Below are positions 26,382-35,244 of a stretch of DNA of 64,000 bases, in pieces. The translations under genes were made by a program, and so were the position numbers. The stretch is from Yinghuangia sp051388915 (GTDB lineage: Bacteria; Actinomycetota; Actinomycetes; Streptomycetales; Streptomycetaceae): positions 62,001 to 126,000 of the forward strand of contig NZ_JBPKBH010000019.1 in NCBI RefSeq assembly GCF_051388915.1, read 5' to 3'. Positions within the stretch are counted from its first letter, which is position 1. Each line of letters opens with the position of its first letter. The notes beneath the pieces were generated by a model, which was not told where the DNA came from, searched no databases, and saw nothing but the letters and a program-made list of their open reading frames with translations.

Positions 26382-27569
26382 ATGGTCAAGTACAGCCCGT
26401 ACGACTGGGAAACCGCCCACAACCCCTACCCGGTGTACAAGGAACTGCGTGATTCCGCGCCGGTCTACCGCAACGAGGAACTGGGGTTCTGGGCGCTGTC
26501 CCGGCACGCGGACGTCTGTGCGGCACACACAGACCCGGAGACGTTCAGCAGCGCGGGCGGGGTGACGCTGGAGGGCAGCGACGCCGGCCTGCCCTTCCTG
26601 ATCGTCATGGACGAGCCCGGACACCGGTGGCACCGCAAGCTGGTCAACGGGGCGTTCACTCCTCGCCGCCTCGCCGCGCTCGAACCGTTCGTGCGGAACA
26701 AGGCCGCCGGCCTCCTGGACGAGTTCGCCGAACGGGGCGAGTTCGACGCCGTGGAGGACTTCGCCATCCGGCTGCCGCTGGACGTCATCAGCGAACTCCT
26801 CGGCATCCCCGAGGAGTTCCGGCGCGACGTCAACGTCTTCAGCAACCAGGTCATCGCGGTCCCCGACCCTGACGACCCGGAGGCCGCGGGGGCGCAGTCG
26901 GCGGCCGCCATCAAGTTGATCGAGCTCTACCTCGGACTGGTGCGGGAACGCCGGACCAACCCCCGCGACGACGTGATCACCCTGCTCCTCCAGTCCGAGG
27001 TCGTCGACGAGACGACCGGGGAACACCGGTTCCTCACCGACGACGAAGTCGCGTACCGCTTCATGGAGATGGGGCTCGCCGGCCACGAGACCGTCGCCAA
27101 GCTGATCCCCAATGCCCTGGTCGGCTTGTTCTGGTATCCCGACCAGCGCCGTCGCCTGGCCGAAGACCCCGCGCTGGCCAAGAACGCGGTGGAGGAGTTC
27201 CTGCGCTGGGATCCGCCGTCCCACCTCCAAGGGCGCACCACGACCCGCGACGTCGAACTGCACGGAGTGACCATCCCGGCCGGGGAGAAAGTCATGCTGC
27301 TCACCGCGGCCGCGTCACACGACGACCGCGTCTACGACGACCCCGAGGCGCTCGACATCGGCCGCCAGATCCGCCGTCAGGTCGGCTTCGGCTTCGGCAT
27401 CCACGCGTGCCTGGGTGCGGCGCTGGCGCGGTTGGAGACGCGTATTGCCCTGCAAGAACTACTGGCCCGCTTCCCGGACTACGCCGTCGACGGGTCTCGG
27501 GCGGTTCGCCGCGTCCAGGCCAACGTCCGCGGGCTGAGCCACCTGCCGATCATCCCGCGCCCCGCCTGA
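26382..27569 (+). CDS. Cytochrome P450
   Basis: A 395-residue soluble bacterial P450 monooxygenase. The I-helix oxygen-activation motif is AGHET (233-237), the K-helix ExxR is Glu272-Arg275, and the heme loop is FGFGIHACLG (336-345) with Cys343 as the axial ligand. It would hydroxylate an unactivated carbon; the subfamily is not identifiable here. Redox partners (ferredoxin, reductase) are not encoded in the window. ATG 26382 follows GAAGGAG. Two SDR genes follow on the same strand and could oxidise the alcohol formed. Confidence 0.94.
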   Translation: MVKYSPYDWETAHNPYPVYKELRDSAPVYRNEELGFWALSRHADVCAAHTDPETFSSAGGVTLEGSDAGLPFLIVMDEPGHRWHRKLVNGAFTPRRLAALEPFVRNKAAGLLDEFAERGEFDAVEDFAIRLPLDVISELLGIPEEFRRDVNVFSNQVIAVPDPDDPEAAGAQSAAAIKLIELYLGLVRERRTNPRDDVITLLLQSEVVDETTGEHRFLTDDEVAYRFMEMGLAGHETVAKLIPNALVGLFWYPDQRRRLAEDPALAKNAVEEFLRWDPPSHLQGRTTTRDVELHGVTIPAGEKVMLLTAAASHDDRVYDDPEALDIGRQIRRQVGFGFGIHACLGAALARLETRIALQELLARFPDYAVDGSRAVRRVQANVRGLSHLPIIPRPA

Positions 27570-27599
27570 CGGGCGGCGCTCCCACGAATGGAGAACGCG

Positions 27600-28403
27600 A
27601 TGGACACCCCGCCTGCCCACCCGCGCCGCAAGGCGCTGGTTCTGGGCGCATCTTCCGGGATCGGCCGCAGCATCGCCCTCGCCCTCGCCGAACACGGCAC
27701 GGACCTCGTCGTCGTCGGACGCCGGGCGGCACTGCTGGACGAGGTGGTCGCCAAGGCCGGAAGCGGCACGGCGCTGGCCGCCGATCTCAGTGACGCCGCG
27801 TCGTGCGAGCGCGTGGCCGCGGACGCCGTCGAAGCGCTCGGCGGCTCCGTGGACGCCGTCGTCCACGCCGTCGGCATGTCCCCGCTGGCACGCATCAGCG
27901 ACACGTCGGGGCAGTCCTGGCAGGAGGTGTTCGCCACCAACGTCGTCGGCCCCAGCCTGGTGACGGGCGCTGTTCTGCCGAGCCTGGCCGACGGAGGGCT
28001 CGTCGCCTTCCTGTCCTCGCGCAGCGTCGGGCGGCCGTACCACGGCGTCGGCGCGTATGCGGCCGCGAAAGCCGCGCTGGACCAGACCATCCTGAGCTGG
28101 CGTCTGGAGCACCCGGAGCACCGCTTCTCCCGCATCGAGGTGGGCGACACCCTCGGCACGGACTTCTCGCGCGACTTCGACGCCGCCCTCATCGGCGAGC
28201 TCTTCCCGCTGTGGGTCGCCCACGCCACCATGCCGCAGAACTTCATGGACTGCGACCAGGTAGGCGCCGCCATCGCCGCGCACATCCGCGCCTCACTCGA
28301 CCAACCGGGCATCGCCGTCAACGAGTTGGTGATGCACCCGCCGGGTGGCCCCCGCACGCAGAGCGCCGACGAACTCCTCGCGCTCCGCGAATCGGCGCAC
28401 TGA
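27600..28403 (+). CDS. Short-chain dehydrogenase/reductase
   Basis: A 267-residue SDR. The dinucleotide motif LGASSGIGRS follows the first strand, HAVGMSP replaces the usual NNAG, and the catalytic pair is in YAAAKAALDQ. ATG 27600 is chosen because GGAG lies six bases before it; ATG 27588 has no such site. It lies 30 bases after the P450 stop, in the same operon, and may oxidise the hydroxyl introduced by the P450. Confidence 0.85.
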   Translation: MDTPPAHPRRKALVLGASSGIGRSIALALAEHGTDLVVVGRRAALLDEVVAKAGSGTALAADLSDAASCERVAADAVEALGGSVDAVVHAVGMSPLARISDTSGQSWQEVFATNVVGPSLVTGAVLPSLADGGLVAFLSSRSVGRPYHGVGAYAAAKAALDQTILSWRLEHPEHRFSRIEVGDTLGTDFSRDFDAALIGELFPLWVAHATMPQNFMDCDQVGAAIAAHIRASLDQPGIAVNELVMHPPGGPRTQSADELLALRESAH

Positions 28404-28470
28404 CCGCGCCCCCCACCAGATACACAAACGTGGCCGCGTCGACGCGCCACCAGTTCATCGGGAGAGACAT

Positions 28471-29295
28471 ATGAACGACCCTCTGGGCTACCGCGACCGC
28501 CACGTGGTGGTGACCGGCGCCGCCTCCGGGATGGGCGCGGCCACGGCCAAGGTGCTCGCCGAACTCGGCGCGGACGTCACGGCGTTGGACATCAGGCCGA
28601 GCGAACTCCCCGGCGCCCGTTCCGTCCAGGTCGACCTGCGCGACCGCACGTCGATCGACACCGCGGTCGGGCAGATCGACCGGCCTGTGGACGCGTTCTT
28701 CGGCTGCGCCGGACTGCCCGGCCCGCCGTTCAGCACGCTGGACGTCCTGCTGGTGAACTTCGCGGGACAGCGCTACCTCGTCGAGTCCCTGGTACCGACC
28801 ATGCCCGCGGGCTCCGGCATCGTCGTCGTGGCGTCGAACGCCGGCATGGGGTGGCAGCAGCAACTGCCTCAGCTCATGGAACTCGTGACCGCGAAGGACT
28901 ACGACACCAGCCGCCAGTGGTGCGAGGAGCATGCCGAGGAAATCGGCATGGACGCCTATGCGTTTTCCAAGCGCACCCTGAACGCCTGGACGGCCTATCG
29001 TGCCGCCACTCTGATCGGTCAGGGCATCCGCCTCAACTGCATCAACCCCGGCCCCACGAGCACGGCCATGATGCCGCACTTCGTCGAGTTCGCCGGCCAG
29101 GCCACCATGGACGCGTTCCTCGGTCCCGTGGCTCGCCAGTCGTCCGCGGAAGAGCAGGCGTGGCCGATGGTCTTCCTCAACAGCCCCCGCTCAAGCATCG
29201 TCAACGGCGAGTCGCTCACCACCGACGGCGGCTTCTTCGGCGCGCTCCAGACCGGGCTGATCGACCTGGCGAAGCTGCGCGGCGGAGCCGGCTGA
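28471..29295 (+). CDS. 3-alpha-hydroxysteroid dehydrogenase/carbonyl reductase-type SDR
   Basis: A 274-residue SDR with TGAASGMGAAT near 14-24 and a short, compact N-terminal half (VDAFFGCAGLPGPPF). A long insertion (QLPQLMELVTAKDYD to EEHAEEIGMDA) precedes the catalytic AYAFSKRTLNAW. That arrangement is typical of the 3-alpha-hydroxysteroid dehydrogenase/carbonyl reductase subfamily. The subfamily name does not prove a steroid substrate. ATG 28471 follows GGGAGAG. It is the last gene of the P450 operon and is followed by a strong hairpin. Confidence 0.85.
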   Translation: MNDPLGYRDRHVVVTGAASGMGAATAKVLAELGADVTALDIRPSELPGARSVQVDLRDRTSIDTAVGQIDRPVDAFFGCAGLPGPPFSTLDVLLVNFAGQRYLVESLVPTMPAGSGIVVVASNAGMGWQQQLPQLMELVTAKDYDTSRQWCEEHAEEIGMDAYAFSKRTLNAWTAYRAATLIGQGIRLNCINPGPTSTAMMPHFVEFAGQATMDAFLGPVARQSSAEEQAWPMVFLNSPRSSIVNGESLTTDGGFFGALQTGLIDLAKLRGGAG

Positions 29296-29312
29296 CGTCG
29301 CACAGCCGAACA

Positions 29313-29348
29313 CGAGGGCCCGGTCGGGACGTCCCGACCGGGCCCTCG
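29313..29348. terminator. Strong hairpin after the P450-SDR operon
   Basis: A perfect self-complementary 36-base sequence (arms 29313-29330 and 29331-29348), giving a stem of about 16 pairs with a minimal loop. It lies just after the SDR stop at 29295 and before the next promoter. Confidence 0.85.
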
Positions 29349-29391
29349 CACGTTCGCCACGGCTCCCCCTGTACAGATCGCGACAAGACCA

Positions 29392-29407
29392 TATAGTAAT
29401 CACTATG
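29392..29407. promoter_or_regulatory. CATAGTA-family operator
   Basis: TATAGTAATCACTATG is a near-palindrome matching the CATAGTA family. It lies 68 bases before the DinB-like gene at 29475. Confidence 0.65.
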
Positions 29408-29474
29408 CCCATGGGCTCCGGGCGCCGTTCGTCGGCGCGGCGGTTTGCCACACAGCCAGGAGTGGAGGGACCCC

Positions 29475-30230
29475 ATGGCGGTCACAACCCTGACGCAGCG
29501 ACGACTCCTCCGGACCCACAGCGAACTGGTGGTCGAGAGCGACGCCGCGTTCCGCCTGATCGATTCGCTCGACGAACTGGAATGGCAGGCCCCCACGGCC
29601 GTACCGGGGTGGATGGTCCGCGACCATATCGCGCACTTGGCCCGCTTCGACGAGGCGGCGCGTGTCGCACTCACCGACTCCTGCGCCTTCCGCCGCCTCG
29701 CCGAACTCGACCAGGCGGTTCAGCCCTGGTTCCCCGGCCATCTGCGACAGCAGACCAAGCACCTGACGTCCGAGCAGATCGCGGACTGGTTCCACCGGGC
29801 ACGCGATGCGCTGCTGGACGCCTACCGGAGCGCGCGGGTGGAAGCCCTCATCCCCTGGTACGGCTCCGACGTCGCCCCGGAAATCGCGGTGGCCCTGCGG
29901 CTGATGGAGACCTGGGTGCACCTCCGGGACATCGGCGACGCCCTGGGCGAACGGCCTGAATCCGTACGGCACCTCCACCAGGCGCCCCAGGAGTTCGCGG
30001 ACACGTCGTGCTTCGCGCTGCCCCATATCCCCCTGACCGACCGCGGAATCCGCGTCGACCTCGTCACCCCCTCCGGAGACCGCTGGTCGTGGGGACCCAC
30101 GAGCAGCACGGACGTGGTGTGCGGATCCGCGCTGGACTTCTCCCTGGTCATCTCGGGGCGACGGCACGCGCACGAAGTCGGCCTGGCCGTCGAGGGAGCG
30201 GCCGCCCGCGCGCTCTGCGGCCTGGGCTGA
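29475..30230 (+). CDS. DinB-like/maleylpyruvate isomerase family metal-binding protein (TIGR03084-type)
   Basis: A 251-residue paralogue of the protein at 17633. The metal-binding helix is VRDHIAHLARFDEAARVAL, the second element is LMETWVHLRDIGDAL, and WSWGPTSSTDVVCGSALDF follows. Both histidines of the helix are present. It stands alone between two hairpins, with its own CATAGTA-type operator. ATG 29475 follows GGAGGGA. The reaction is unknown; possible roles are isomerisation, or transfer or detoxification with mycothiol. Confidence 0.82.
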   Translation: MAVTTLTQRRLLRTHSELVVESDAAFRLIDSLDELEWQAPTAVPGWMVRDHIAHLARFDEAARVALTDSCAFRRLAELDQAVQPWFPGHLRQQTKHLTSEQIADWFHRARDALLDAYRSARVEALIPWYGSDVAPEIAVALRLMETWVHLRDIGDALGERPESVRHLHQAPQEFADTSCFALPHIPLTDRGIRVDLVTPSGDRWSWGPTSSTDVVCGSALDFSLVISGRRHAHEVGLAVEGAAARALCGLG

Positions 30231-30275
30231 CCGGTCCGTCAGGCCCTACGAGTCAGGGGATTCCCGCCGATCACT

Positions 30276-30460
30276 GCTCGCACGCCTCGGCCCCGAACCG
30301 TCAGGTTCGGNNNNNNNNNNNNNNNNNNNNNNNNNNNNNNNNNNNNNNNNNNNNNNNNNNNNNNNNNNNNNNNNNNNNNNNNNNNNNNNNNNNNNNNNNN
30401 NNNNNNNNNNNNNNNNNNNNNNGCCCCGAACCGTCAGGTTCGGGGCCGAGGCGTGCGAGC
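30276..30460. terminator. Hairpin terminator interrupted by a scaffold gap
   Basis: The sequence left of the gap (30276-30310) and right of it (30423-30460) are parts of one long hairpin with 24-base arms and the loop GTCA. The same 21 bases occur on both sides of the N run (30290-30310 and 30423-30443), so the gap is probably an assembly artefact inside a strong bidirectional terminator between convergent genes. Confidence 0.75.
30311..30422. other. Scaffold gap (112 N)
   Basis: Run of undetermined bases inside a hairpin. Identical 21-base flanks suggest that little or no real sequence is missing. Confidence 0.95.
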
Positions 30461-30526
30461 TACCCCGATCTCCGGAGCGGTCGTGCGATTCCGCCGACTC
30501 CGCGCGGAAGCGGAGGCGGAAACGGG

Positions 30527-32167
30527 CTACGCCTTGAGCCCCAGGTCCTCCACGACCAAGGCACCGGCGTCGGTGTACTGGAACCCGGCAAGGCGCCCCT
30601 TCTTGGCATAGGCGTACGTCACCTGATCGATCAGCGGCATCCCGGGAACGTCTGCGGCGTAGGCCTGGGCCAGCTTGGTGTACGCCGCCTTGAGCTGGTC
30701 CGGGGTGGTCGCCTTGCGGCTCTCCTGCAGCGCGGCGTCCACCGCGGGCGACGAGAAGCCCAGGAAGTTGTTCGGCGAACCGGTCAACAGGGAGTTCCAG
30801 AAGATGGGTTCACCGGACGCGCTCGGCATGCCGTAGTAGACCGCCTGGTAGTCGCGGCCGATCAGCACGCGCTGCGACAGGGCCGCGATGTCGACGGTGT
30901 CGACCTTGACGCTCACGTTCGGCAGCGCGTTCCACTTGGCCTGCAAGTACTCGCCCATCTTCGCCGCGAGGGGGTTCTGCGGCAGCGTCAGCGTGAAGCT
31001 GAGCGGCTTGCCCTCGCTGGCGAGCTGGTCGGCGAGCTGCGCCGCCTTGGCCGGGTCGGCATCCATCTTGGGCACCGCCGCATGGTCGATCAGCGGCGAC
31101 TGCTCGGCGAACAATCCGTCCGCCGGATTCGCGCTCCCGCCCAGGAGCACCTTGTTGAAGTCGTCGCGGGAGATCGCCAGGGACAGTGCCTGGCGGGCCC
31201 GCGGGTCGTCGAACGGCGCCTTCGAGGAGTTGAACTGGACTCCCGTGCCGCCGTTGACCACAGCGGTCTGCACGTCGAAGCCGCCCGAAGCCGCCTTGCC
31301 CCCACCGACGTCGTCAACCGTGACCACCAGGTCCAGGCCGCCGGTGGAGACGGCGTTGAACGCCTGGGTCTGGTCTCCGACGATGCGGATGGTGAGCTGG
31401 TCGAGCTTGGGCTTGCCCTGCTGCCAATACCCCGGGTTGCGGACGTAGGTCTGGTGGTCGCCCTGGACCCACTCCTTCAGCGTGAAGGGGCCGGCGCCGA
31501 CCGGCTTGCGGGCGAAGCCCTGCGGGTCGGCACGGTACGCGGTTGGCGACACGATGTACCCGAGTTGGGCCGAGACGATCTGGTCGAAGCGGGTGTTGGG
31601 CTGGGCGAGTGTCACGGTGAGGGTGAGCGGGTCCACCACCTGTGTCGTCACGCCGCGCATCGAGGAACCGTACGGCGACCGCTGGGCGGGGTCGGCGTGC
31701 CGTTCCCAGGTGAACTTGACCGCTTCGGCGTCGAACGGGGTTCCGTCCGAGAACTTCACGTCCGGCCTGATCTTGAGGGTCCAGGTGGTCCCGCCGTCAG
31801 ACGTGGTGAAGCTCTCTGCGATCTTGGGCTTGACGGTGCTGCCCCCCGGCTCGACCCACAGCAACTGGTCGTACAGCGTGTTCATCCGCGTGTAGTCGGT
31901 GGCGCTGGACAGCGACGCGCTGAACGGGTCCAGGCCGCGCGAGTCCGCGACCAGGGCCATGGTCAACGACCCGCCGCTGCGTGCTGCGTCGGTGGCGAAG
32001 GACTGCTCGCCGCCGACGGGCTTCTTGTCCCCATCTCCCCCGCCCCCGCACGCGGCAAGGGACAGGAGCAGTGCCGCCGTCAGCGCGGCGGCCCTGGCGG
32101 CGCGCGGCGCCGTGCTTCTCGGTTCCCGGGGAATGGTGCGTCGGATCGGCATGACGAAGTTCCGCAT
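30527..32167 (-). CDS. ABC transporter solute-binding lipoprotein (family 5), paralogue of the one at 21097
   Basis: A 546-residue binding lipoprotein. A basic N-terminus, hydrophobic core and lipobox LAAC give lipidated Cys40. The mature part is very similar to the 21097-22788 protein throughout, for example ADSRGLDPFSASLSSATDY and DYQAVYYGMPSASGEP, indicating a recent duplication. Even the leader (MPIRRT) and the sequence just upstream are conserved. No permease or ATPase is nearby. The start is either ATG 32167 or ATG 32152. The 411 bases upstream to 32578 hold no gene, a G-rich tract and a gap. Confidence 0.92.
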   Translation of the reverse strand: MRNFVMPIRRTIPREPRSTAPRAARAAALTAALLLSLAACGGGGDGDKKPVGGEQSFATDAARSGGSLTMALVADSRGLDPFSASLSSATDYTRMNTLYDQLLWVEPGGSTVKPKIAESFTTSDGGTTWTLKIRPDVKFSDGTPFDAEAVKFTWERHADPAQRSPYGSSMRGVTTQVVDPLTLTVTLAQPNTRFDQIVSAQLGYIVSPTAYRADPQGFARKPVGAGPFTLKEWVQGDHQTYVRNPGYWQQGKPKLDQLTIRIVGDQTQAFNAVSTGGLDLVVTVDDVGGGKAASGGFDVQTAVVNGGTGVQFNSSKAPFDDPRARQALSLAISRDDFNKVLLGGSANPADGLFAEQSPLIDHAAVPKMDADPAKAAQLADQLASEGKPLSFTLTLPQNPLAAKMGEYLQAKWNALPNVSVKVDTVDIAALSQRVLIGRDYQAVYYGMPSASGEPIFWNSLLTGSPNNFLGFSSPAVDAALQESRKATTPDQLKAAYTKLAQAYAADVPGMPLIDQVTYAYAKKGRLAGFQYTDAGALVVEDLGLKA

Positions 32168-32354
32168 CTGCTGGGCAGGCTGGTTCTCCTGCAATGGACG
32201 GACGGTCGCTGTGCACGTACGCCGCGGGCACGCCCGAGCCGCCCCACGTTCCCCCGTGGTCGTGGGCGGATACGTGCGATGGGCACGCCGTGCGTGCCCG
32301 CGGGCCTCGGCGACCCGAGCGGAGAGCGCCCCACTCGGGGGGTCGGGGGGGGGG

Positions 32355-32507
32355 NNNNNNNNNNNNNNNNNNNNNNNNNNNNNNNNNNNNNNNNNNNNNN
32401 NNNNNNNNNNNNNNNNNNNNNNNNNNNNNNNNNNNNNNNNNNNNNNNNNNNNNNNNNNNNNNNNNNNNNNNNNNNNNNNNNNNNNNNNNNNNNNNNNNNN
32501 NNNNNNN
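32355..32507. other. Scaffold gap (153 N) after a poly-G tract
   Basis: The gap follows a run of ten G bases in the upstream region of the binding protein. Its flanks do not overlap, so real sequence is probably missing; promoter elements of the binding-protein gene may be lost here. Confidence 0.9.
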
Positions 32508-32548
32508 CCGTACCTCTGACGGGAGCACGGCCTCCCCGAGCTCGATGT

Positions 32549-32578
32549 GCCGCGCCGGCCCAGGCCGGCCGGCGCGGC
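32549..32578. terminator. Hairpin next to the ligase stop codon
   Basis: An 11-base GC-rich inverted repeat (32549-32559 with 32568-32578, 8-base loop). It abuts the stop of the minus-strand acyl-CoA ligase ending at 32579. Confidence 0.65.
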
Positions 32579-34219
32579 TCAGCGTCGTTCTACGCTGATG
32601 CCGCTGGTGTCCAGGCGCCAGGTCCGAGGCGTCACGCCTTCCTCGCGCAGCCGGGTCTTGAGGACCTTGCCGAGCACGGTGCGGGGCAGGTCGGCGCGGA
32701 ACTCGATGTAGCTGGGCAGGGCGAAGTACGGCACGCGCTCCTGGCACCAGCGGAACAGCGCCTGTTCGGTCAGCCCGGCACCGGGCCGCAGGACGAGGGT
32801 GACCTTGATGTCGTCCTCGCCGAGGGGGCTGGGGACGGCGTGCACCGCGACGTCGGCGACGTCGGCGTGCTTGGCGAAGACCGCCTCCAACTCGGAGCTG
32901 GACACGTTCTCGCCGCGCCGCCTCAGGTAGTCGGCTTTACGGTCGAGGAAGAAGAGATAGCCGTCCTCGTCGATGCGCCCGACGTCGCCGGAGTGGTGCC
33001 ACAGATTACCGAAAGTGGCCAAGGTCGCCTCCGGCCGTCCCCAGTAGCCGTCGAACATCACCCCAGGGCGGCGCGGCCGGGCGACGATCTCGCCCGGTTC
33101 CCCGACCGGGACCTCGTTGTCGGCGTCGTCGAAGACGCGGACGTCCCAGTAGTCGGAGTTGACCACCCCCGCCGCGCCCGGCTTGTTGGCGACGCCGGGC
33201 GGCAGCCAGGACAGCAGGCACGCCTCGGTGGTGCCGTAGCCCCCGTCGAAGGGCCGGATGCCGAAGCGCTCGTGCCAGCGCTCGGCGAGCGCCGGAGCGA
33301 TCGGGGCGCCCGATATGAAGCGCAGACTCGTGTTGGCTCCCGCGGCACCGGATCCCGGCATCTCAGGGCGAGGCGCGTCGTCCGCGAGCAGCGCCACCAT
33401 TGACCCGAGCGTGCTGGCCATGGTGGCACCGGTGCGGTTGATCTCCGGCCAGAAGCGCGATACGGAGAACTTGCGGTAGATCGCGGCCTGTCCGCCGATG
33501 AGCAGGGTGCCGACGAGGGCGATGGCGTAGGCATTGAAGTGGAAGAGCGGCAGGGGTGTCCACACGACGTCCTCGGGACGGCGCTGCCACTGCCGGGCGA
33601 TCTGCGTGGCGACGGTGACGGCGTAATTGTGGCTGATCACGCAGCCCTTGGAGGGGCCGGTGGTCCCGCCGGTGTAGATGAGGACGATGGTGTCGGTCGG
33701 GGCGACGTCGGCAGGGCCGGTCAGCGGGTCCCGGTTCATGGCCTCGTCCCAGCGGTGCCATTGCGTGGTCGCCGACTGCCAGTCGAACTCGCCTGCCACG
33801 ACGACGTGTTCGAGACACGGGACGTCGTCGGCCACCTCCTGGACGCGCGGGGCCAGGTCGGCATCCACCACCACGACCCGGCTGCCGGAGTCGTTGAGCT
33901 GGTGCCGCAGGTAGTCGCCCTTGAAGGCGCTGTTGACCGGGACCGCGACTGCGCCCAGGTGCATCGCACCGAACAGGGCGACGACCGTCTCGGAGGAGTT
34001 CGCGGTGAGTGTGGCGACGCGGTCACCCTTGCCGACGCCGTACGCCTGGAGGGCTGCCGCGTGGATGCGGGCCGCACGGTCGAGCTCGGCGGTGGTCCAC
34101 CGCTCGCCGTTGACGTCGAACAGGTCGGTGTGCGGATCCTCCCGGAGGCGCGCTTGCAGGAGATCGGGGACGGTCCGTCCGGTTCCTCCGGCCCACACTG
34201 CTGCGTTGCCGTCACTCAT
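32579..34219 (-). CDS. AMP-forming acyl-CoA ligase
   Basis: A 546-residue ANL-superfamily ligase. The phosphate loop is YTGGTTGPSKG, A5 reads YGTTEACLL, the hinge region is DRKADYLRRRGENVSS, and the catalytic lysine is in VLGKVLKTRLREEG. The RRRGENxSS form of the hinge is seen in crotonobetaine/carnitine-type and related CoA ligases. ATG 34219 is clear. It is the third gene of the aldehyde dehydrogenase-SDR-ligase operon: the dehydrogenases could make an acid that this ligase activates. Confidence 0.92.
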   Translation of the reverse strand: MSDGNAAVWAGGTGRTVPDLLQARLREDPHTDLFDVNGERWTTAELDRAARIHAAALQAYGVGKGDRVATLTANSSETVVALFGAMHLGAVAVPVNSAFKGDYLRHQLNDSGSRVVVVDADLAPRVQEVADDVPCLEHVVVAGEFDWQSATTQWHRWDEAMNRDPLTGPADVAPTDTIVLIYTGGTTGPSKGCVISHNYAVTVATQIARQWQRRPEDVVWTPLPLFHFNAYAIALVGTLLIGGQAAIYRKFSVSRFWPEINRTGATMASTLGSMVALLADDAPRPEMPGSGAAGANTSLRFISGAPIAPALAERWHERFGIRPFDGGYGTTEACLLSWLPPGVANKPGAAGVVNSDYWDVRVFDDADNEVPVGEPGEIVARPRRPGVMFDGYWGRPEATLATFGNLWHHSGDVGRIDEDGYLFFLDRKADYLRRRGENVSSSELEAVFAKHADVADVAVHAVPSPLGEDDIKVTLVLRPGAGLTEQALFRWCQERVPYFALPSYIEFRADLPRTVLGKVLKTRLREEGVTPRTWRLDTSGISVERR

Positions 34220-34273
34220 GCGTCTGTTCCTTGCTCGTGGTTCCGTGTGGGGGCGTTCGCGCGGCGGCGCCGG

Positions 34274-35200
34274 TCATGCCTGCTCGAATCGCAGGCCGGG
34301 CGCGGTGGTCCCGAAGATGTCGACGGCCATGCGGTCGCCGATCTCCTCGGCCTTCCAGCGCCGACTTCCGGCGGCCACGGTCCGCTTCTCACGCCAGCCC
34401 TGCATCCAGATGATTCGGTCCTCGATGGAGCGGAACACCTGGCCGGTGACGTGCTGCGCCTCAGGACCGGCGAGCCATGCGACCAGGGGGGAACTGTTGG
34501 CCGGGTCCATCGGATGCCACTCGTCCGCACCGAGGTCGTCGGGCTCGATGACGTCACCCGCGCCCGGGATGGTCGCGGTGATGCGGGTCAACCCGGACGG
34601 GCCGACTGCGTTGACGGTCACGCCGGAGCGGCGGAGTTCGAGCGCCAGGGTGAGAGTGAGGCCCACGATCGCCGCCTTGGCCGTGGCGTAGCCGCTCTGC
34701 CCGAAGTTGCCGGTGAGACCGGCGCCGGAGGTGGTGTTGATGATGCGGCCGGTGCTGCCCGGGGCGCTCTTGGCCCGCTCGCGCCAGTAGCGGGCGGCGT
34801 GATGGCAGGGCGACCAGGTGCCGGCGACGTGGACGCGCAGCACGGCGTCGAAGTCGGCGCGCGCGAGGTTCCACACGGCGGCGTCGCGGACGATGCCGGC
34901 GTTGTTCACGAGGATGTCCAGGCTGCCGAACTCGTCGACCGCGCGCTGGATCATCGCCTCGGCGTCGTCGTGGTCGGCGACATCGCCGTAATGGGCCACC
35001 GCGCCACCACCGCGCTTGCGGATCAGGTCCACGGTGGTGTCGGCGGCGTTGTCGCTCCCGGCGGACTCCCCACGGACGGTGCCGCCGAGGTCGTTGACCA
35101 CGACCCGGGCACCGTGGCGGGCGAGTTCGAGTGCGTGGGCGCGGCCGATGCCGTGGCCCGCGCCGGTGACGACGGCGACCTTTCCGTCGAGCAGTCCCAT
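34274..35200 (-). CDS. SDR of the MFE-2 (peroxisomal multifunctional enzyme) 3-hydroxyacyl-CoA dehydrogenase type
   Basis: A 308-residue SDR. TGAGHGIGRAHALELA near 12-27, VNDLGG, then the ADTTVDLIRKRGGGAVA segment are typical of the dehydrogenase domain of multifunctional beta-oxidation enzymes. The catalytic pair is in SGYATAKAA. A C-terminal tail of about 60 residues (WMQGWREKRTVAAGSRRW onward) extends beyond the standard fold. It lies 44 bases after the aldehyde dehydrogenase stop and 54 bases before the ligase. Confidence 0.87.
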   Translation of the reverse strand: MGLLDGKVAVVTGAGHGIGRAHALELARHGARVVVNDLGGTVRGESAGSDNAADTTVDLIRKRGGGAVAHYGDVADHDDAEAMIQRAVDEFGSLDILVNNAGIVRDAAVWNLARADFDAVLRVHVAGTWSPCHHAARYWRERAKSAPGSTGRIINTTSGAGLTGNFGQSGYATAKAAIVGLTLTLALELRRSGVTVNAVGPSGLTRITATIPGAGDVIEPDDLGADEWHPMDPANSSPLVAWLAGPEAQHVTGQVFRSIEDRIIWMQGWREKRTVAAGSRRWKAEEIGDRMAVDIFGTTAPGLRFEQA

Positions 35201-35244
35201 GTGTGTGCCTTCTTCAAGTCGTACCGGTCTGGTGGGCTTTGGCG

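Noticed and set aside
30290..30443. Repeated sequence around an N run, looking like a direct repeat or mobile-element border
   Set aside because: It is one hairpin copied on both sides of a scaffold gap; there is no transposase or target duplication.
30008..33403. Plus-strand open frame of 1131 codons spanning two N runs
   Set aside because: It exists only because the Ns carry no stop codons and because it shadows the minus-strand binding protein and ligase.
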